Origin: Liolophura sinensis
Lineage: Eukaryota > Mollusca > Polyplacophora > Chitonida > Chitonidae
NCBI RefSeq assembly: GCF_032854445.1
Contig: NC_088301.1
Span: 24,278,226-24,342,225 of the forward strand
DNA length: 64,000 bases
Reading direction: 5' to 3'
The position numbers were made by a program, and so were the translations under genes. The stretch's first letter is position 1. Every line of letters starts with the position of its first letter. Of the stretch, positions 47,860-61,090 are shown one piece after another. Under the pieces are notes generated by a model, which worked only from the letters and a program-made list of their open reading frames with translations, did no database searches and was not told the origin of the DNA.

Positions 47860-50800
47860 CGCACCAGTTTGATATAAGTGATGAGATATGATAATGCCGA
47901 GACCCATTCTCCCCCTCTCTCGATCTCTGCTCAATCACTGAGTCACGTAATCAAACCACCAGGCGCAAATAGCTTTATGCAACTGCGATACCACAGTGTT
48001 GCTCCAGACGTATTTGGTTACATTCAGATGAGCAAATCCCATAGCCTCATTAAGCCAGACCTGCCCGTTATGCATACTCAGCTCCCATGCTAGTCTCGTT
48101 TGTAGATTTCTGTCTCTTAGCTTTACTAATTTATTTGCTTTTGGACAACTGCATATTGGCACCTTCGGAGACAAATAGTTTACCCCAAAATTTACGTCCT
48201 GGTGATGACTGAATTACATATATTAATCTGCCTTGTTTGTTAATGAGTGTGTTTTTGCATGAAGTGCTGTCTGTGCATGGCTGCTGTTTGCACAGTGGAT
48301 TCACATGTAAACCCATGTTTGAATGCTGATACACAGCGGGAATATATAGAGTCCTTGAAGCCAATTTCGACTTAAAAAAAAAACAACAGAAGTTGAATTT
48401 TGATTTTAACTGATAAGTTTGAATCTTAGATGGGCCAATAGATCAGATTATATTCAGAAAAAGCTATCACAATTTTATTTGTCTAACGTCGTACTGAAGA
48501 ATCGTAATCTGAGCTAACCACAAACCAAGTATGCTGAAGTCTATTCTTGAATTTGGCGTAAAACCCAAATGAATTATAATTAAATCATTTTGTGGAATCT
48601 GTCCTTGACCACAAACCATGTGACCAACAATTTGTGGTATTCTTCTTACAAAGCAGGTATTAACCAGAATTTTGTACGTCCATCTTTCATCAAATCAGTT
48701 TTAACTGATAAATATTATTTCTGCATATTTACTCCTAAATAAATAAAAACGGAGGAATTTGCTTTTAACTGTTGTTTAATGGAATTTTAAAGAAGTCTCT
48801 GTTTTATTGGGTGGGAGCCTGAACATTTTACTGATAACTCACTGCAGAGTATTTGGTGATGCTTAACCTGAAATATATTTCCTCTCACATTTCCTATTAT
48901 GTTGAGCACAGATTGATTGTTGTCGTGAGCAAATTTGAATCTGACTTGCATGGAAGTTAAACACACTTAACCTTAATACAACCGAAAAAGCTCATAGAAT
49001 TATGATTCAGAAAGAATCCTGTTTTATGTCAAACATATACATGTAGATATAGTGACTAAAAAAAAAAAAAGAATCCCATATGATTTGTTGACATTAAGAT
49101 TGATTATTGCATATGAACGGATTGGAAAAAATGGTACCAAGGGTGTAAATCAGTAACATTTCATGCCAAAGCTTAGCCAGATTTGTGTCTCTGGCCATTA
49201 AGCAATCCCTCTTTAGGTCTGATGTAAACGCAGGCTTGGCTCAGCAGGAATGGCTGCGTGGAGAAGTGGGATTATCTTGTGTCTGAGTACTGAGAGATAT
49301 TCGTGTCTGTCTAAGGGCGTGTAAGATGCGGAGATAATCCTTGCACTCTGAGAGGATAGACCAGGGTTAGTATTAAGGGCATATGCCTTTTCTGTACAAA
49401 ATAGCTTTGTTGATGGCCCGAGTTGTGTAACACCCTATTTTTCCAGTCTTGAGTTACCCTTAAGCCTATGGAGGGTGGATACTTAATAGCTCATCGTATT
49501 GTGTACAAGCATCACTTAAAGTGTTTTTCCATTCACCGAGTTCATTTGTTAAGTGATGCTCTAAGCCTAATTGATGAAATTAAAGGACTTGGGGACTTCA
49601 GCTATATAGGGATCTGGGTGAGTGTTATTTTAGACCTGATAAAACACAGTAGAGGTATGACCACCTCAGATGCTGTCCAGAGGAAGTTGGTGACAAATTA
49701 TCATCTCCCCTCCCCCCTCCCCCATACAGCTTGTACATGGGCAGAAGAGGGTGCATGATTCGTGGAATGGGACCAGTCTGTTAACCTTACTAATGTTGGC
49801 ATGTCCCTAGCAGGTAAATTTGCTGCCAGTTTGCTTCAGTAAAGTCTCAGGTAGGGAAAGGCATGTATAGTTACACAGTGATGGATGGAAATTCGAGAAA
49901 TCCATTAAGGAGCTGTTGGCGAGTTGATGAGCAGAGACATCTTGGTGGGTCGTCCATGTAAAGCCGAAACAGCTTAAGCCGTGACTTTCTGTTTGATTGT
50001 TAGCAACAAGTTTGTCCTGTTTCAGACTTTGTGAAGCATTTTGGGTTTAATTTTAAGTCTTGAAAGTCTGTTTCTGTCACTTCAAAGTCGCCCTGGTAGA
50101 AATTTTGTTTTTACAGTTTTTTTCTTTCTCATCTTTGTATGCTTGCAAGACAAAAAAAGTGACTTGTGTTACATAATGAGTTTATTTAGAGATGAAAACC
50201 AAGTAGTGTGAGTCCATGTGGAGTATTATCCCCTTAGTTCCTCTTTTAATCAAAACCCTATTTCTCATTCAGTGAAAGAGTCACGGCTTTGCTATGCCTG
50301 CAGACAGTTTAACCTTGGATTCGTTTGGTGTACTCACTTGAGGTGATTTTCTGACAGGTTATCATTGATTAAGTTATTAATTTTACAAGAGTAGCTCAGG
50401 AGTGGCGTCAGAGGCATCTAAAGTTAACGCCACATGGCCATCTGTCCTCAATCAGAGGCTCGATGTTGCATAAAGCCAAACCCTGACCTGGCCCTATTGC
50501 AAGTGGGTAATTAGCACCTGACTGTATCAGCTGGGCTTTAACTCTCTACCCTGTACAACTCACCTGTCACAATTCCCTCCTGCACTCTTACACCTTGATT
50601 GATTGTTCACCCAGCATTGCCTCTTTAGACTGATTGTCTTTTGGTGATTGTGACACCTGTAGTCGCTCGTATGTAACGGTAGCCGCCCATACATCAGCCT
50701 GATTCGGGAGTATGGCTGTCTGCGTGGTGTTACCAGCCACAGCAACTTGACATTTATTTGCCTGTGGAGAGTACACTGCAATAAAACTGAACAGGGAAAA

Positions 50801-51567
50801 GCACAGTTTTTCTGATTTACATCTTCCTTTTTCTTTTAGGTCTTTCATGTAAACTAAGTGTTTCCATCTCCTTAAATACAGGAATAGTACTGAATTAACT
50901 GAAACCATACATCTTTAATTGTAATTGATTTAATTCACGCAGATAAGTTATTCCTATATAATTCCTGTACAATCATATACAGCTTCACAGCCCAATAAAA
51001 CATTTCACCACTTCTCCTGCAGCCTTTTAATTCTCATGGATATGTAACTCAAAATATATAGAGAAACTAAAAGCAGCTGTTGAACAGAATTTGTATACTG
51101 AAAGCTCCAGTCTTTGGCTTGATTTTTTGAGTTACTAAAATCAGTTGTTCAACCGAATTTGAATGTTTGAAGGAATTTGAAGTTCCATCCCTTGACTTAT
51201 TCTACAGGAGTACTTATCTTGAAACTCTTTCCATCTATTTTGAGAACAAAATATGAGACACTAATATCCTTCAGTTGATGGAGAGAATTTGATCATTGTC
51301 AGAAATTATTCTAATCATTCAAAACCTCCTGGGTTTGGCATAATGGATCTATCGGAGCAAAATTTGTAAATCTAGATTTACAAGTGAAGTTGCATAAAAC
51401 GGTTACTTTTCCCATGAAACTTTAACCAGGCAGTTTAGTTGACTTAAGGGATTCACACTAGGTGCTTTCTTAAGTTTGTCTGTTCAAAGAAATTACCTTT
51501 AATATAATCTCTACTTTTTTTCCTCTCCCCCCCCCCCAACAGTTGTAATATTTTTGTAATTTGTAAG

Positions 51568-51777
51568 TACCACAATTTATCAACCTTTATGCATATGAAA
51601 GAGCAACTTTCAGTGCAATTTATGCATGTTTTTAATCTGATTTTGGAGGTAAAACTACATCTCCAAATTGGTTAGATTTGCCAATTTCAGGGCTCTCCAA
51701 AAAGTATAATTTTATCGGTTTACACAGAATAATGCCCTCACCTTGCAAACATGTTAAAAGGTTGAAGAATTACAGTA
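51568..51777. mobile_element. MITE with TACTGTA-type ends, copy 3
   Basis: A 210-bp element. The left end TACCACAATTTATCAACCTT is an imperfect inverse of the right end, whose complement begins TACTGTAATTCTTCAACCTT. It shares AAAAAGTATAATTTTATC and TTTACACAGAATAATGCC with 34389-34608, and also CCTTGCAAACATG with 59271-59473. Confidence 0.72.
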
Positions 51778-52346
51778 TGTAGATAAGTGTTATATGAGCA
51801 AGCATGGAACATAAGTATACATACATGGGTGTGTATATCTGACGTTGTTGTTGCCAGCTAGCTGCTGCCGCGGCGACGTGCCTCTGATGGATAAGCCTGT
51901 CACGTGTAGGGGACAGTTCTCATTTTAAGTCATGTGATTATTGCTGTCTGTTTTCCCAGGACTGTCCCTTACTTGTGAACTCTGCCAATGCCCTGCTATT
52001 ACAGTCACACACCCCTTAGCCTAACCTCTTAATTTTTGTCCTGGCTGATTTTAATGTTGGTCTGAATTAATTACCCTTGGGAAATGTTGGTCTTGCTAGA
52101 GTGTAATTGCAAGAGTCACGCTGAGGAGGCCGAAAAGTCTTTCTGGTCATGTAGCTTTATAGACATGAATTGACGCCATTCCGTTCAAGCATCTCGTCTG
52201 TTAAAAGGCTGCCTGTTGAAATGTTTTCTTGATGAAAAAAAAACTTTTTATTAGTTTGTGTGATCGGGGTTGCACTCAAAACTCAAGAATATTGCACTTT
52301 TACAGTATTAGATCTGGGGTTAAGGCATATTATAGGTTCAAAGTCT

Positions 52347-52456
52347 GGGGCTGGTTTCATGAAGCTCACTTAGCTAAGTAGAAAGGCTTCAGAGATATAA
52401 AGTGCCCTTAGCTAAGAGTTACTTAACACTAAGTATGCTTCATGAAACTGGCACCT
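52347..52456. mobile_element. small fold-back element
   Basis: CTGGTTTCATGAAGCTCACT near 52351 is inverted near 52456 (complement GCCAGTTTCATGAAGCATAC). Inner CTTAGCTAAG words are also repeated. Almost the whole 110 bp can fold on itself. It is non-coding, probably a MITE. Confidence 0.7.
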
Positions 52457-52517
52457 GGAGTTCACTTAATCAAAACAAGTGCAGGATTATGCTGAGTACT
52501 GTGTGCATGTATAAAAT

Positions 52518-52656
52518 TTTTCCAACCTGCGGATGGTCCCCGGGTTTCCCCCCGGCTATGCCCCGTTTCCACCCACCATAATGCTTGCCGCGGTCATATA
52601 AGTGAAACATTCTTGAGTACGGAGTAAAACACCCATCAAATAAATAAATAAATAAA
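52518..52656 (-). mobile_element. SINE family B, partial
   Basis: In plus-strand order: AACCTGCGGATGGTCC, ACCATAATGCTTGCCGCGG, TTCTTGAGTACGGAGTAAAA and an AAATA-repeat tail. The tRNA-like head is absent. A shorter, more decayed fragment of the same kind may lie at about 52258-52300. Confidence 0.75.
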
Positions 52657-53204
52657 ATTTTTCCTCAATAGAAATCTTCACTTTTGCTTTGGAGAGATCT
52701 AAAAGAATGAGTATTCTACAAATAAAGTAAAAATATTTATAATTGTTTGTGGCTTTGTAAGTGCGTAGATTTTATTTATGAGATAAAATAGACGTGTTGT
52801 TGTAGTATCCCCTTATCTACATGTATTATGCCAACGATACACTTGTCCACATCTGACTTAATAACAAAATCATAACAAGTCTTCCTACAGGTGGCCTTAG
52901 TTTGTGATTAAGTTTCTCCTGAAAATTATTCTGGCAATCTTTTGGTGCCAGCTCTACCTATTGGAAAGACAAGTGAATTTAATCTATTGCTAGTGTGTCA
53001 ATTTAGGGTCTTCATTTTTGACTTCTGAGGAGCTAAAGTCTGTTTTTCTCCCAGACAAGAAGATGTGCTCTGAACATTTCTACACTGACTAATGTTGCAG
53101 AATACTGTAGTGATATTGACAGTGTAATTGAACATTGAAGAAACATTGTAATTGTAATTGAAGAATACTCAAGTTTGAGTTAATAACAAAAAAACTAACT
53201 ATAA

Positions 53205-54356
53205 AAAAACTGAATGAACAATTAGTATTAATGAACAAAGTATTTTAGCAAATACCAAGTCGGTCTCATGCTTTGACCTTGACATTTACCAGTCATCATA
53301 TAGGAATGTTGTTTGGTTTTGAAGAGCATCCATTTTTGTTTTTTAAATGAGAAAGCAGCCTGCTTAGCAGTTGTTTTCTCAACATGCTTAACTGAGAAGC
53401 TTTTGAAATTAATTAAAAAATGAATTAATTAAATGATTAAAAAACTGAATGAACAATTAGTATTAATGAACAAAGTATTTTAGCAAATACCAAGTCGGTC
53501 TCATGCTTTGACCTTGACATTTACCAGTCATCATATAGGAATGTTGTTTTGGTTTTGAAGAGCATCCATTTTTGTTTTTTAAATGAGAAAGCAGCCTGCT
53601 TAGCAGTTGTTTTCTCAACATGCTTAACTGAGAAGCTTTTGAAATTAATTAAAAAATGAATTAATTAAATGATTAAAAAACTGAATGAACAATTAGTATT
53701 AATGAACAAAGTATTTTAGTAAATACCAAGTCGGTCTCATGCTTTGACCTTGACATTTACCAGTCATCATATAGGAATGTTGTTTTGGTTTTGAAGAGCA
53801 TCCATTTTTGTTTTTTAAACGAGAAAGCAGCCTGCTTAGCGGTTGTTTTCCCAACATGTTTAACTGAGAAGCTTTTGAAATTAATTAAAAAATGAATTAA
53901 TTAAATGATTAAAAAACTGAATGAACAATTAGTATTAATGAACAAAGTATTTTAGCAAATACCAAGTCGGTCTCATGCTTTGACCTTGACATTTACCAGT
54001 CATCATATAGGAATGTTGTTTTGGTTTTGAAGAGCATCCATTTTTGTTTTTTAAATGAGAAAGCAGCCTGCTTAGCAGTTGTTTTCTCAACATGCTTAAC
54101 TGAGAAGCTTTTGAAATTAATTAAAAAATGAATTAATTAAATGATTAAAAAACTGAATGAACAATTAGTATTAATGAACAAAGTATTTTAGTAAATACCA
54201 AGTCGGTCTCATGCTTTGACTTTGACATTTACCAGTCATCATATAGGAATGTTGTTTTGGTTTTGAAGAGCATCCATTTTTGTTTTTTAAACGAGAAAGC
54301 AGCCTGCTTAGCGGTTGTTTTCCCAACATGCTTAACTGAGAAGTTTTTGAAATTAA
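53205..54356. repeat. 236-bp tandem repeat, five copies in an alternating pattern
   Basis: The word CTGAATGAACAATTAG occurs at 53210, 53445, 53681, 53917 and 54153. Copies 3 and 5 share variants (AGTAAATACC, AAACGAG, AGCGGTTG) that differ from copies 1, 2 and 4 (AGCAAATACC, AAATGAG, AGCAGTTG), so the last part looks like a 472-bp dimer. Copies are nearly identical, so expansion is recent or the copy number may be misassembled. Open frames at 54229-54475 start within it and are not credible. Confidence 0.95.
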
Positions 54357-57300
54357 TATTGTGTGGAATTTTTTTTTTCATGAAACAGGAGGGGAATTTA
54401 AAGAAACAAATTGCAGCTGACAGTGGTAAGCTAGTCATGTTTGGCGATGATATTTATTTGTGTTTGTTAAAATAAAAAAATGAGTCAAGAGAAAAGAAAG
54501 TCAATGATTTGAGGTGACAAGTATTTTAGAAGTAGCGAAGGGTGTGTGGGTATATTTGCTGAGTTCATGACCAGTGACACTCTCACACTGATTCTGCTAC
54601 ATGTAGGCCAGCAGGTCATGACACCCAGCTGCAGATGAGCATTTTTTTTTTTTTTTTTTTGATGGCTTTGACATTCTGCTGGGCTGGGTTGTGTGTGTTT
54701 GGGGGATTTGTCATCTTTGTAGAGGGCAGCAGTGGACCTGTAGGATGGGAAAGGCCTGCCTGTCCTTGGTGATCCTAGGGTCTGTAATGCTCCAGCCCTG
54801 GATGTTGACTACTTGTGGGTTTGGTTTCATGTTTATAGTGCAAAAAGCTGACATGACTTATTGAAGAACCTGTATTTGTGATTAGATGTGAGACTGAAAC
54901 TCTTGAAAGTCCTTGATTTTAAAAGGTCAGTCTTAACTGGTCTCTTATCATATAAATGCAAAGGCACTAGTGTTGCCTGTATTTAAATTTTTGCGAGAAC
55001 AGAAATGAAAGTGTTGTAAATTTGCCTGATTTCCTTGGAACATAAACCTCACTGCCATTTTTTAGTTGAGCTATTCTTGTGTATGATGCGGATCTCCAAT
55101 CCAGTAAATCAGATTTTCCTCGAGCGATAAGACATGCCTTTTGTCCTATCACTCAGAGTCACTAACATCAACATTTTAAACATTCCATGGGGCTCAAATT
55201 GTGATCCAATATTAAAAACAAAATAGAAGGAAATTTAGTGGATTCAAGAAAAAAGTGTTTATTTGCTGGATTAGAGTTTTTTTGTTTGTTTTTTTTTCAC
55301 GGTAAGCATTGCATTTGTTTTTTCAGGCCATCTGCTGTACCACAAAATATTTGTAATTTTTACAGTGTTTAGTTAAATTTTGTTTTAAAATCACACATAC
55401 CTCGATTTGTTGCTAGTTTTACATATGTTGGCAAATTTGTTGAGTGATATTTTTTCTCAACTTTAGAGTGCTACTAATATATAGTGGTGTGAGGGTCGCA
55501 GAAGTTTTCAACTTTCATAAGCAGTTTGTTGGGAGAACCCCCCCTCCCCCCCCAAAAAACAACAAACTTTAACGTTCATTATAATCTCATTTTCCAACAA
55601 ATTGCTAACATTTCAACAGTGGATGTAGCCCAGCTCTTAAGAGTGTCAGGAACTGGAAGTCTTCAGGCTATGTTGAAGTGACTGGATTTCAGACAGAGAG
55701 AATAATCACATGTGGCAGATGAGGCCTAAAAAACTAGCTGATCACATTTCCTTAAAAAGACCACCCAGTTTTACCGTACACGTACATAGGGTAGCTTTCT
55801 GAAAAGGGTTTAAAAGCACTGACCATTGTTATTATATATAAAGACTTTCGTGCATTTTCTCTAAATGCCATGCGGACAAAACTGCCTGACTTTCTGTCAG
55901 CTATTTGACATATTTGATGAACCCATGTTACAAAGTTTCTCCTTTTTAGCATTTATTAATTGATAATACGCCTTGGCTCCCACAGTTCACCTTGGATATC
56001 GGATTAAATGAATAAAATGAATGGCAATATCTCAAGTAAGAAAGTAAAGATGTGGTTTTTGGCTTGTACCCTCAAATACATGTAGGACTTTCTGTAATTT
56101 ACAGACACATTCACGTTTGGAACGAAAAGCTGCTAAATTTTGACACTCCCATTTCCTGCTGACGTTTTTATTGAGAAAGAAACAGGAAAAAGAACTAATT
56201 CTTTTGCAATTAATGTTACGTTTTTGTGTCAAACTTTCCTGCGAAGTACCAATCCAGAACCTAATGCTGAGGTTCACACTTTATATTTTGAACCCAGAAC
56301 CTGATGCTGAGGTTCACACTTCCTATTTTGAACCCATTTCCTCATTCTTAGGTGCATTCCGTGCCATATAGGTACAAATGTTATGATGGAAACAATTAAT
56401 ATTAACAGAAATGCTTCATTCATAATTTAAGACTAGGTGAGAGATTCAGATAGTATACACGGGCAGGTGTTAAATGTTTCATTAGGCTGATGTGTCAGGC
56501 TCATAAATTGTTAGATACAAGGTGACAGAAGGAAGCTTTTTTTCTGTGTTGACAGTTATTTATATGTGATCACATGGTTTTGTTGCTATAAATAATCACA
56601 CAGGAACTATTTTTAAATCCATCTGCTTGTTTAATTCATTTAACTGACAAAGATGGCCTACTTATTTTTTTTTTTTTGAAAGTGTTGTAAAACTAAATAA
56701 CTATGAATGTGGTCAGATGTAAATGTCCCTCTGACAAGTTCCTTAATCGTTATGTCCTGTGTGTGTTTAATTGCATATGAATAAATGACTCTGTTGTTAC
56801 ATTGTCTGACACAAAATACCTTTTAAAGGAAGAGGTATATTTGTAAAATCAATTTAGCGTTTTCAACTTCCTTTACCTATGTGCACTTGCACTGTATGTA
56901 TTGTACATTTGAACATTCAGGTAATACCACCATATCTGTGATTTGTAATTGTATAGATATAAATTGATGAATGTTGTAATATATTAAATACATGCAGTTC
57001 TGCAGTTTAAAAGTAGTTTGTTCCATTAAAAAATGATTTTGAAGTCCCTCTCTCCACCACAAAAAAAAAATGCAGTATACTTTTCCGTGAGGTCTGCTCT
57101 GTTGACTCTAGCATCTTGCATTAGGAAAAAACCCTAGTGCAATCCTTATTCGGTTCAGACTTTAGTCTGTAAAAAATTGCTGATCTCTGCAATTTCTGGT
57201 TCCATGTGCCCTGTAAGGGAATCTAGACCAAACAGTGCTTGTTATTGTCACCTTAAAAACTCATGCAAACAAACATATTTTCTTATAAAGAACTGTGTGA

Positions 57301-59270
57301 AATTTACCAGATAAAACTATTCTATTTGGACTTTTGTTTTTATGGTCTTCTCATTTTTTTTTTTTTTTAATACAATTGTTTCAATTGCTGGAATTATTTG
57401 CTGGATTTTATCGTGCAGTGGTAAAATGACAAATTTGATCTCGTTGTTTCTTCAAGGCCATGTCATTTGCGGGAATTATGAGAAATTCCTTGTAACATGT
57501 ATATTGTACATATAACTAAAAAAGGTAATGGAGTTATGGTAGGAGCTTTCTTATTTCTCCCTAGGCTTGCATGTCACTATCTTGCTAGTTGCTTACAGAA
57601 GAATAAGTAAATGGTGCGAGCTGAAGTAATGTCAACGGTTTATTTATTAGGCTGTTTAGGACCAGTTGTCTTTTTATGCGCTTCTTTAGGCAGAAGCCTT
57701 CTGAAAATGTGTTAAAATGCAGCGTTTAGTCTTCTTCATGCATATGCACATCAACAAGGGGGTTAAAGTTACTGGCCGGAGCAGTGTCTTTGACGTGGTA
57801 AATGGGCCAAGGCATTGGTTATTCCATCATCTTCCTGAACGGGCCTTAACACTCCGTCTTGTAATGGCCTCTACAGAAACAGTTTTCTCCTATTGATTAA
57901 ATAAAATAAAGTCTCCTCGCAAGCTCGTGAATATTTATGAGGCACTGTCCATTGGGACTAAGGTGTTTGCCTGTGTTGATCACTGAAAGGCCAAATTTTC
58001 TATTTTATTTGAATGTTATGCTAAGTGAAGCTTGCCAGTGTTAATTGTACAATGGTATATACATACATGTATGGCCATTTTACCTAAGGAGGGGCATTGG
58101 AACAAAATTGGAACAGGAAATGTTCCATAAAACCCAGAATAAAAGGCCATGCATACTGCATGTTTCTCTTTTTGAGCCATAAACTTCCTTTTTTATTATT
58201 ATTATTAGTTTTTTAGAGTGAGAAATTGTAAAAATAGATATCTCATCAGGTGTGAGACATTTTTTCTGTGTTTGTCTGTTCAGTGAATTTTTACAACCGT
58301 AAATCATGGCCTTTTCCTTTGAAATATGCATAATTTGGTTTCATCATTCAACATTGAATCTAACTCTCATCTACAGAAATGGTGCTCGGGATTGAAAAAG
58401 GGCTATTTTCAGGTCGGTCATTCTGTTTGGCTCTACAGCTCTAAATATATGCCCAATCTGACCTGAAATAGACTAATCCCCAAATACAGGCCTGTTATTT
58501 TGGGATGAGTAATCATAATGAAGAGCAAAAAATATATTTTTGAAGCAGGAATACAAAAAGTCTTGTCGCTTCAGTGGTCATGGGCCCAGTGCATATATTA
58601 ACCTAGTTAATGTTGTATCTTAGGATATCGGCTGGACTGGACACTGGTCATTATGTATATGTACAGGATAGCTCATGTTTATGATAAGACTTTGTGCGTG
58701 TACAACAGGTTATCTGCTGGACTGGACACTAAAAATTGTAGTATACTGCATAGCTAGTCCACCCACATTGAAGTTTTGTTTCTAGACCTCTGTACCTCTG
58801 TATAGACTAACGTGTATATATTCTGATTGTAGTAACGTCTATTCAGATCTGGTTAATATCATTTACAGCTTTCATAGCTGGATACTATTGGGTACTTTTT
58901 CAGTATTTATCAACTGTCTTTTTTTGACGAAAATTTACCGGTACTGAAACCTGCATTTTTCCAGTAATGTATCACCTGACCTTCCAAACAAACTTCAAAG
59001 TTCCTGTCGAACTCTGAGAATCAGGAGAAATTTGCAACTTACATTTAAAGTGGGCAATAATTCAGACAAAATACAAAATCTTGAATTTGAAATTAACAAC
59101 CGAAAGAAAATTATTTATTGTTCGAGGTGTTTTGTTGCCTCAAGTCCATAATCTTAAATAAATAATTTCAGAAATGACATTATGTTTATAATTGCTCTGG
59201 ATTGATGTTGAAAGTAGAGTTATCCACACAAGGCACTTTTTTGTCTCTCTAAGTCTAAATACCTTTTAAA
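54357..59270 (+). other. intron 2, no gene recognised
   Basis: AT-rich, with T and A homopolymers (for example about 54643, 56666 and 57355) and the 40-bp repeat. Short open frames (for example 56032-56277 and 58080-58331) match nothing I know, and no kinase subdomain was seen. Confidence 0.45.
56254..56334. repeat. 40-bp direct repeat, two copies
   Basis: CCAGAACCTAATGCTGAGG at 56254 and CCAGAACCTGATGCTGAGG 40 bases later, each followed by TTCACACTT and TATTTTGAACCC. Confidence 0.9.
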
Positions 59271-59473
59271 TACCTTAATTCCGCAACCTTTTTGTCTATA
59301 AAATAGCAAATTTCAGTGCAACTTACACAAGTTTTTAATTTGACTTTGAAGGCAAAAATACATTGGTTGGATTGTCCAGTTTAAGGTCTTCACAAAAAGT
59401 AATGTTCAAGTCTACACAGAATAAAGCCTTCAGGACACCTTGCAAACATGCCAAAAGATTGAAAATTACAGTA
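59271..59473. mobile_element. MITE with TACTGTA-type ends, copy 4
   Basis: A 203-bp element. The left end TACCTTAATTCCGCAACCTT is an imperfect inverse of the right end, whose complement begins TACTGTAATTTTCAATCTTT. Internal CACAAAAAGTAATGTTC and TCTACACAGAATAAAGCC match the other copies. Confidence 0.7.
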
Positions 59474-59833
59474 GGTCATTTGTAAACATTTTCCTAAGAC
59501 ATTTTCTTGTACTGAATCTAATTACATGGGCTCATAAATTGTATTTAAACTTTTGCCTAGGAAAAGCTGTATACATGCAGATATGGCTGTAAGGTCAATG
59601 TTGCCTGTATACGCTCATGGTAGGGGGTCCTCAAGAGTTAACGCCTTTGATAGGTTTATGTCAGATTTTGCACCCTATAAACCTGAAAGCATTAACCCAT
59701 GTAGTCTGGCAAGTTACTATGCATGGAATATATAAGGGTACCATATCTTTTGTCGACTGACTGGTACATTTACTACAGTACAAGCTGTCAATGTGTTCAG
59801 CGTTCATGTAGATAGGTCACTAGTAAATAGATG

Positions 59834-59838
<5 letters not shown>

Positions 59839-59865
<27 letters not shown>
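59839..59865. repeat. (TA)n microsatellite
   Basis: About 13 TA units. Confidence 0.95.
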
Positions 59866-60613
59866 GGAGGTTTAATGTGTGTGTGTTATATTTAGTGACA
59901 GTTTTGTGTGAGCTATTCCTCCAAAGATCTGAACTCTTTTGACTTATGATCTCTGCAGAATCCTCAAGATTATTTTATATTTCTGCTAGACCATATGTAT
60001 ACACATGTAATTTTTTGGTCTTGCAATATTTATCTCTTCATAATCTTTCATTTTTGTGAAACTCGAAAGTCGATCATCTACTTAGTTACCATGAATGTTT
60101 GGTAAACTCAAACGATTACTACATTTTGTAAATTACCATTGTAGATGCTTAATACTCGGTTTGGTGCTTTTTTTTTTTTTTTTTTTTTTTTTTTATTTGA
60201 AGAAACCTATGAAACATTCCATAAGCTTTCGAGGCATCGAAGTCGAAAACTGTTTTCCCACTTTCAGATGTGATGTAGAATTCCTTCATTTCATGGGAAA
60301 CCGGGAATAGTATAGGAATATTAAAATATCCTTATTTCGGCTGAGTTAAACACCTGCCACTTGAATAGTTCTTATTTTAAAAGTTTCTTAGGACCCTAGC
60401 TGTCTTTGATGATTAGTGTGCTGGCTACCAGGCCCTGTACCAATAAGGTTTTGTCTCTGTTTGTTTGAATCCAACTCTCCACTGTTTCTACTGCACTCTT
60501 ATGCCCTGGGAGAAGGGTGGCACTTTCCTTCGGGCGCAGTGTATATGTGGTAAACACCATGTGATCAAGTAAATAAGTACATAAAAAAACACAGCTCCCC
60601 TGACTAAAAACGT

Positions 60614-61090
60614 TTAAAGGGGAAGAAAACTCCAAAAAAAATGACACTATAAGCTGAAAAGAGTCCATCATGTCCTCCATCTTTAACACCCTGTAATTTA
60701 TGCTGGGGGTGTGTTGCATCTCAGCCAGTGAGAGTCGTTAAAACTGCCGGCTTGTTCATGTAAACTTGGAGCCTACGTCCAACATTCCGGTTTCCAAATC
60801 GTCAAGTGGAAAACGAGCTGTACTGTTCGCTACCTTCTGGGAAGAAAAGTTCTACCGGAAATGTACGAACTGCACTTCGGCACTTTCCCGTGGCAATTCT
60901 AACACAGAAGACTTCAGGACTAGTTCTTTAGCAAAATGGAGTTGCCCACAGTGGATTTTGGTGCTGATTTTATTCATAATTTATCAACTTGAGGTACACA
61001 TTAGAATTTTTTGTATGGCATGCACCTGCGAGGAAATACATACCCTTTTCGATGGTATTTGATTGATATTTACATTTTCTTCTCCTTTAA
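60614..61090. mobile_element. candidate 477-bp non-autonomous transposon
   Basis: TTAAAGGGGAAGAAAA at the left is inverted at the right as TTTTCTTCTCCTTTAA, with one mismatch. The TTAA at each end could be a piggyBac-type target duplication, though TTAAAGG is AT-rich and other readings are possible. Internal sequence is richer in GC than the flanks. A 98-codon open frame (60766-61062) with one hydrophobic stretch lies inside. It matches no transposase and I do not call it a gene. Confidence 0.55.

Larger units (their letters stand above)
46181..52346 (+). other. intron 2, mostly featureless
   Basis: Continuation of the intron after coding exon 2, in sequence present once. Besides the entries for the X-box, the GA run, the G-rich tract and one MITE, I see a possible SINE B remnant at about 48480-48560 and no exon. 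The 96-codon open frame at 49468-49758 has no recognisable domain. Confidence 0.5.

Noticed and set aside
49468-49758. 96-codon open frame as a further kinase exon
   Set aside because: It has none of the expected kinase motifs (no HRD, DFG or APE) and no convincing splice sites.
60766-61062. 98-codon frame with a hydrophobic stretch
   Set aside because: It lies wholly inside a candidate non-autonomous transposon and has no similarity I can name.
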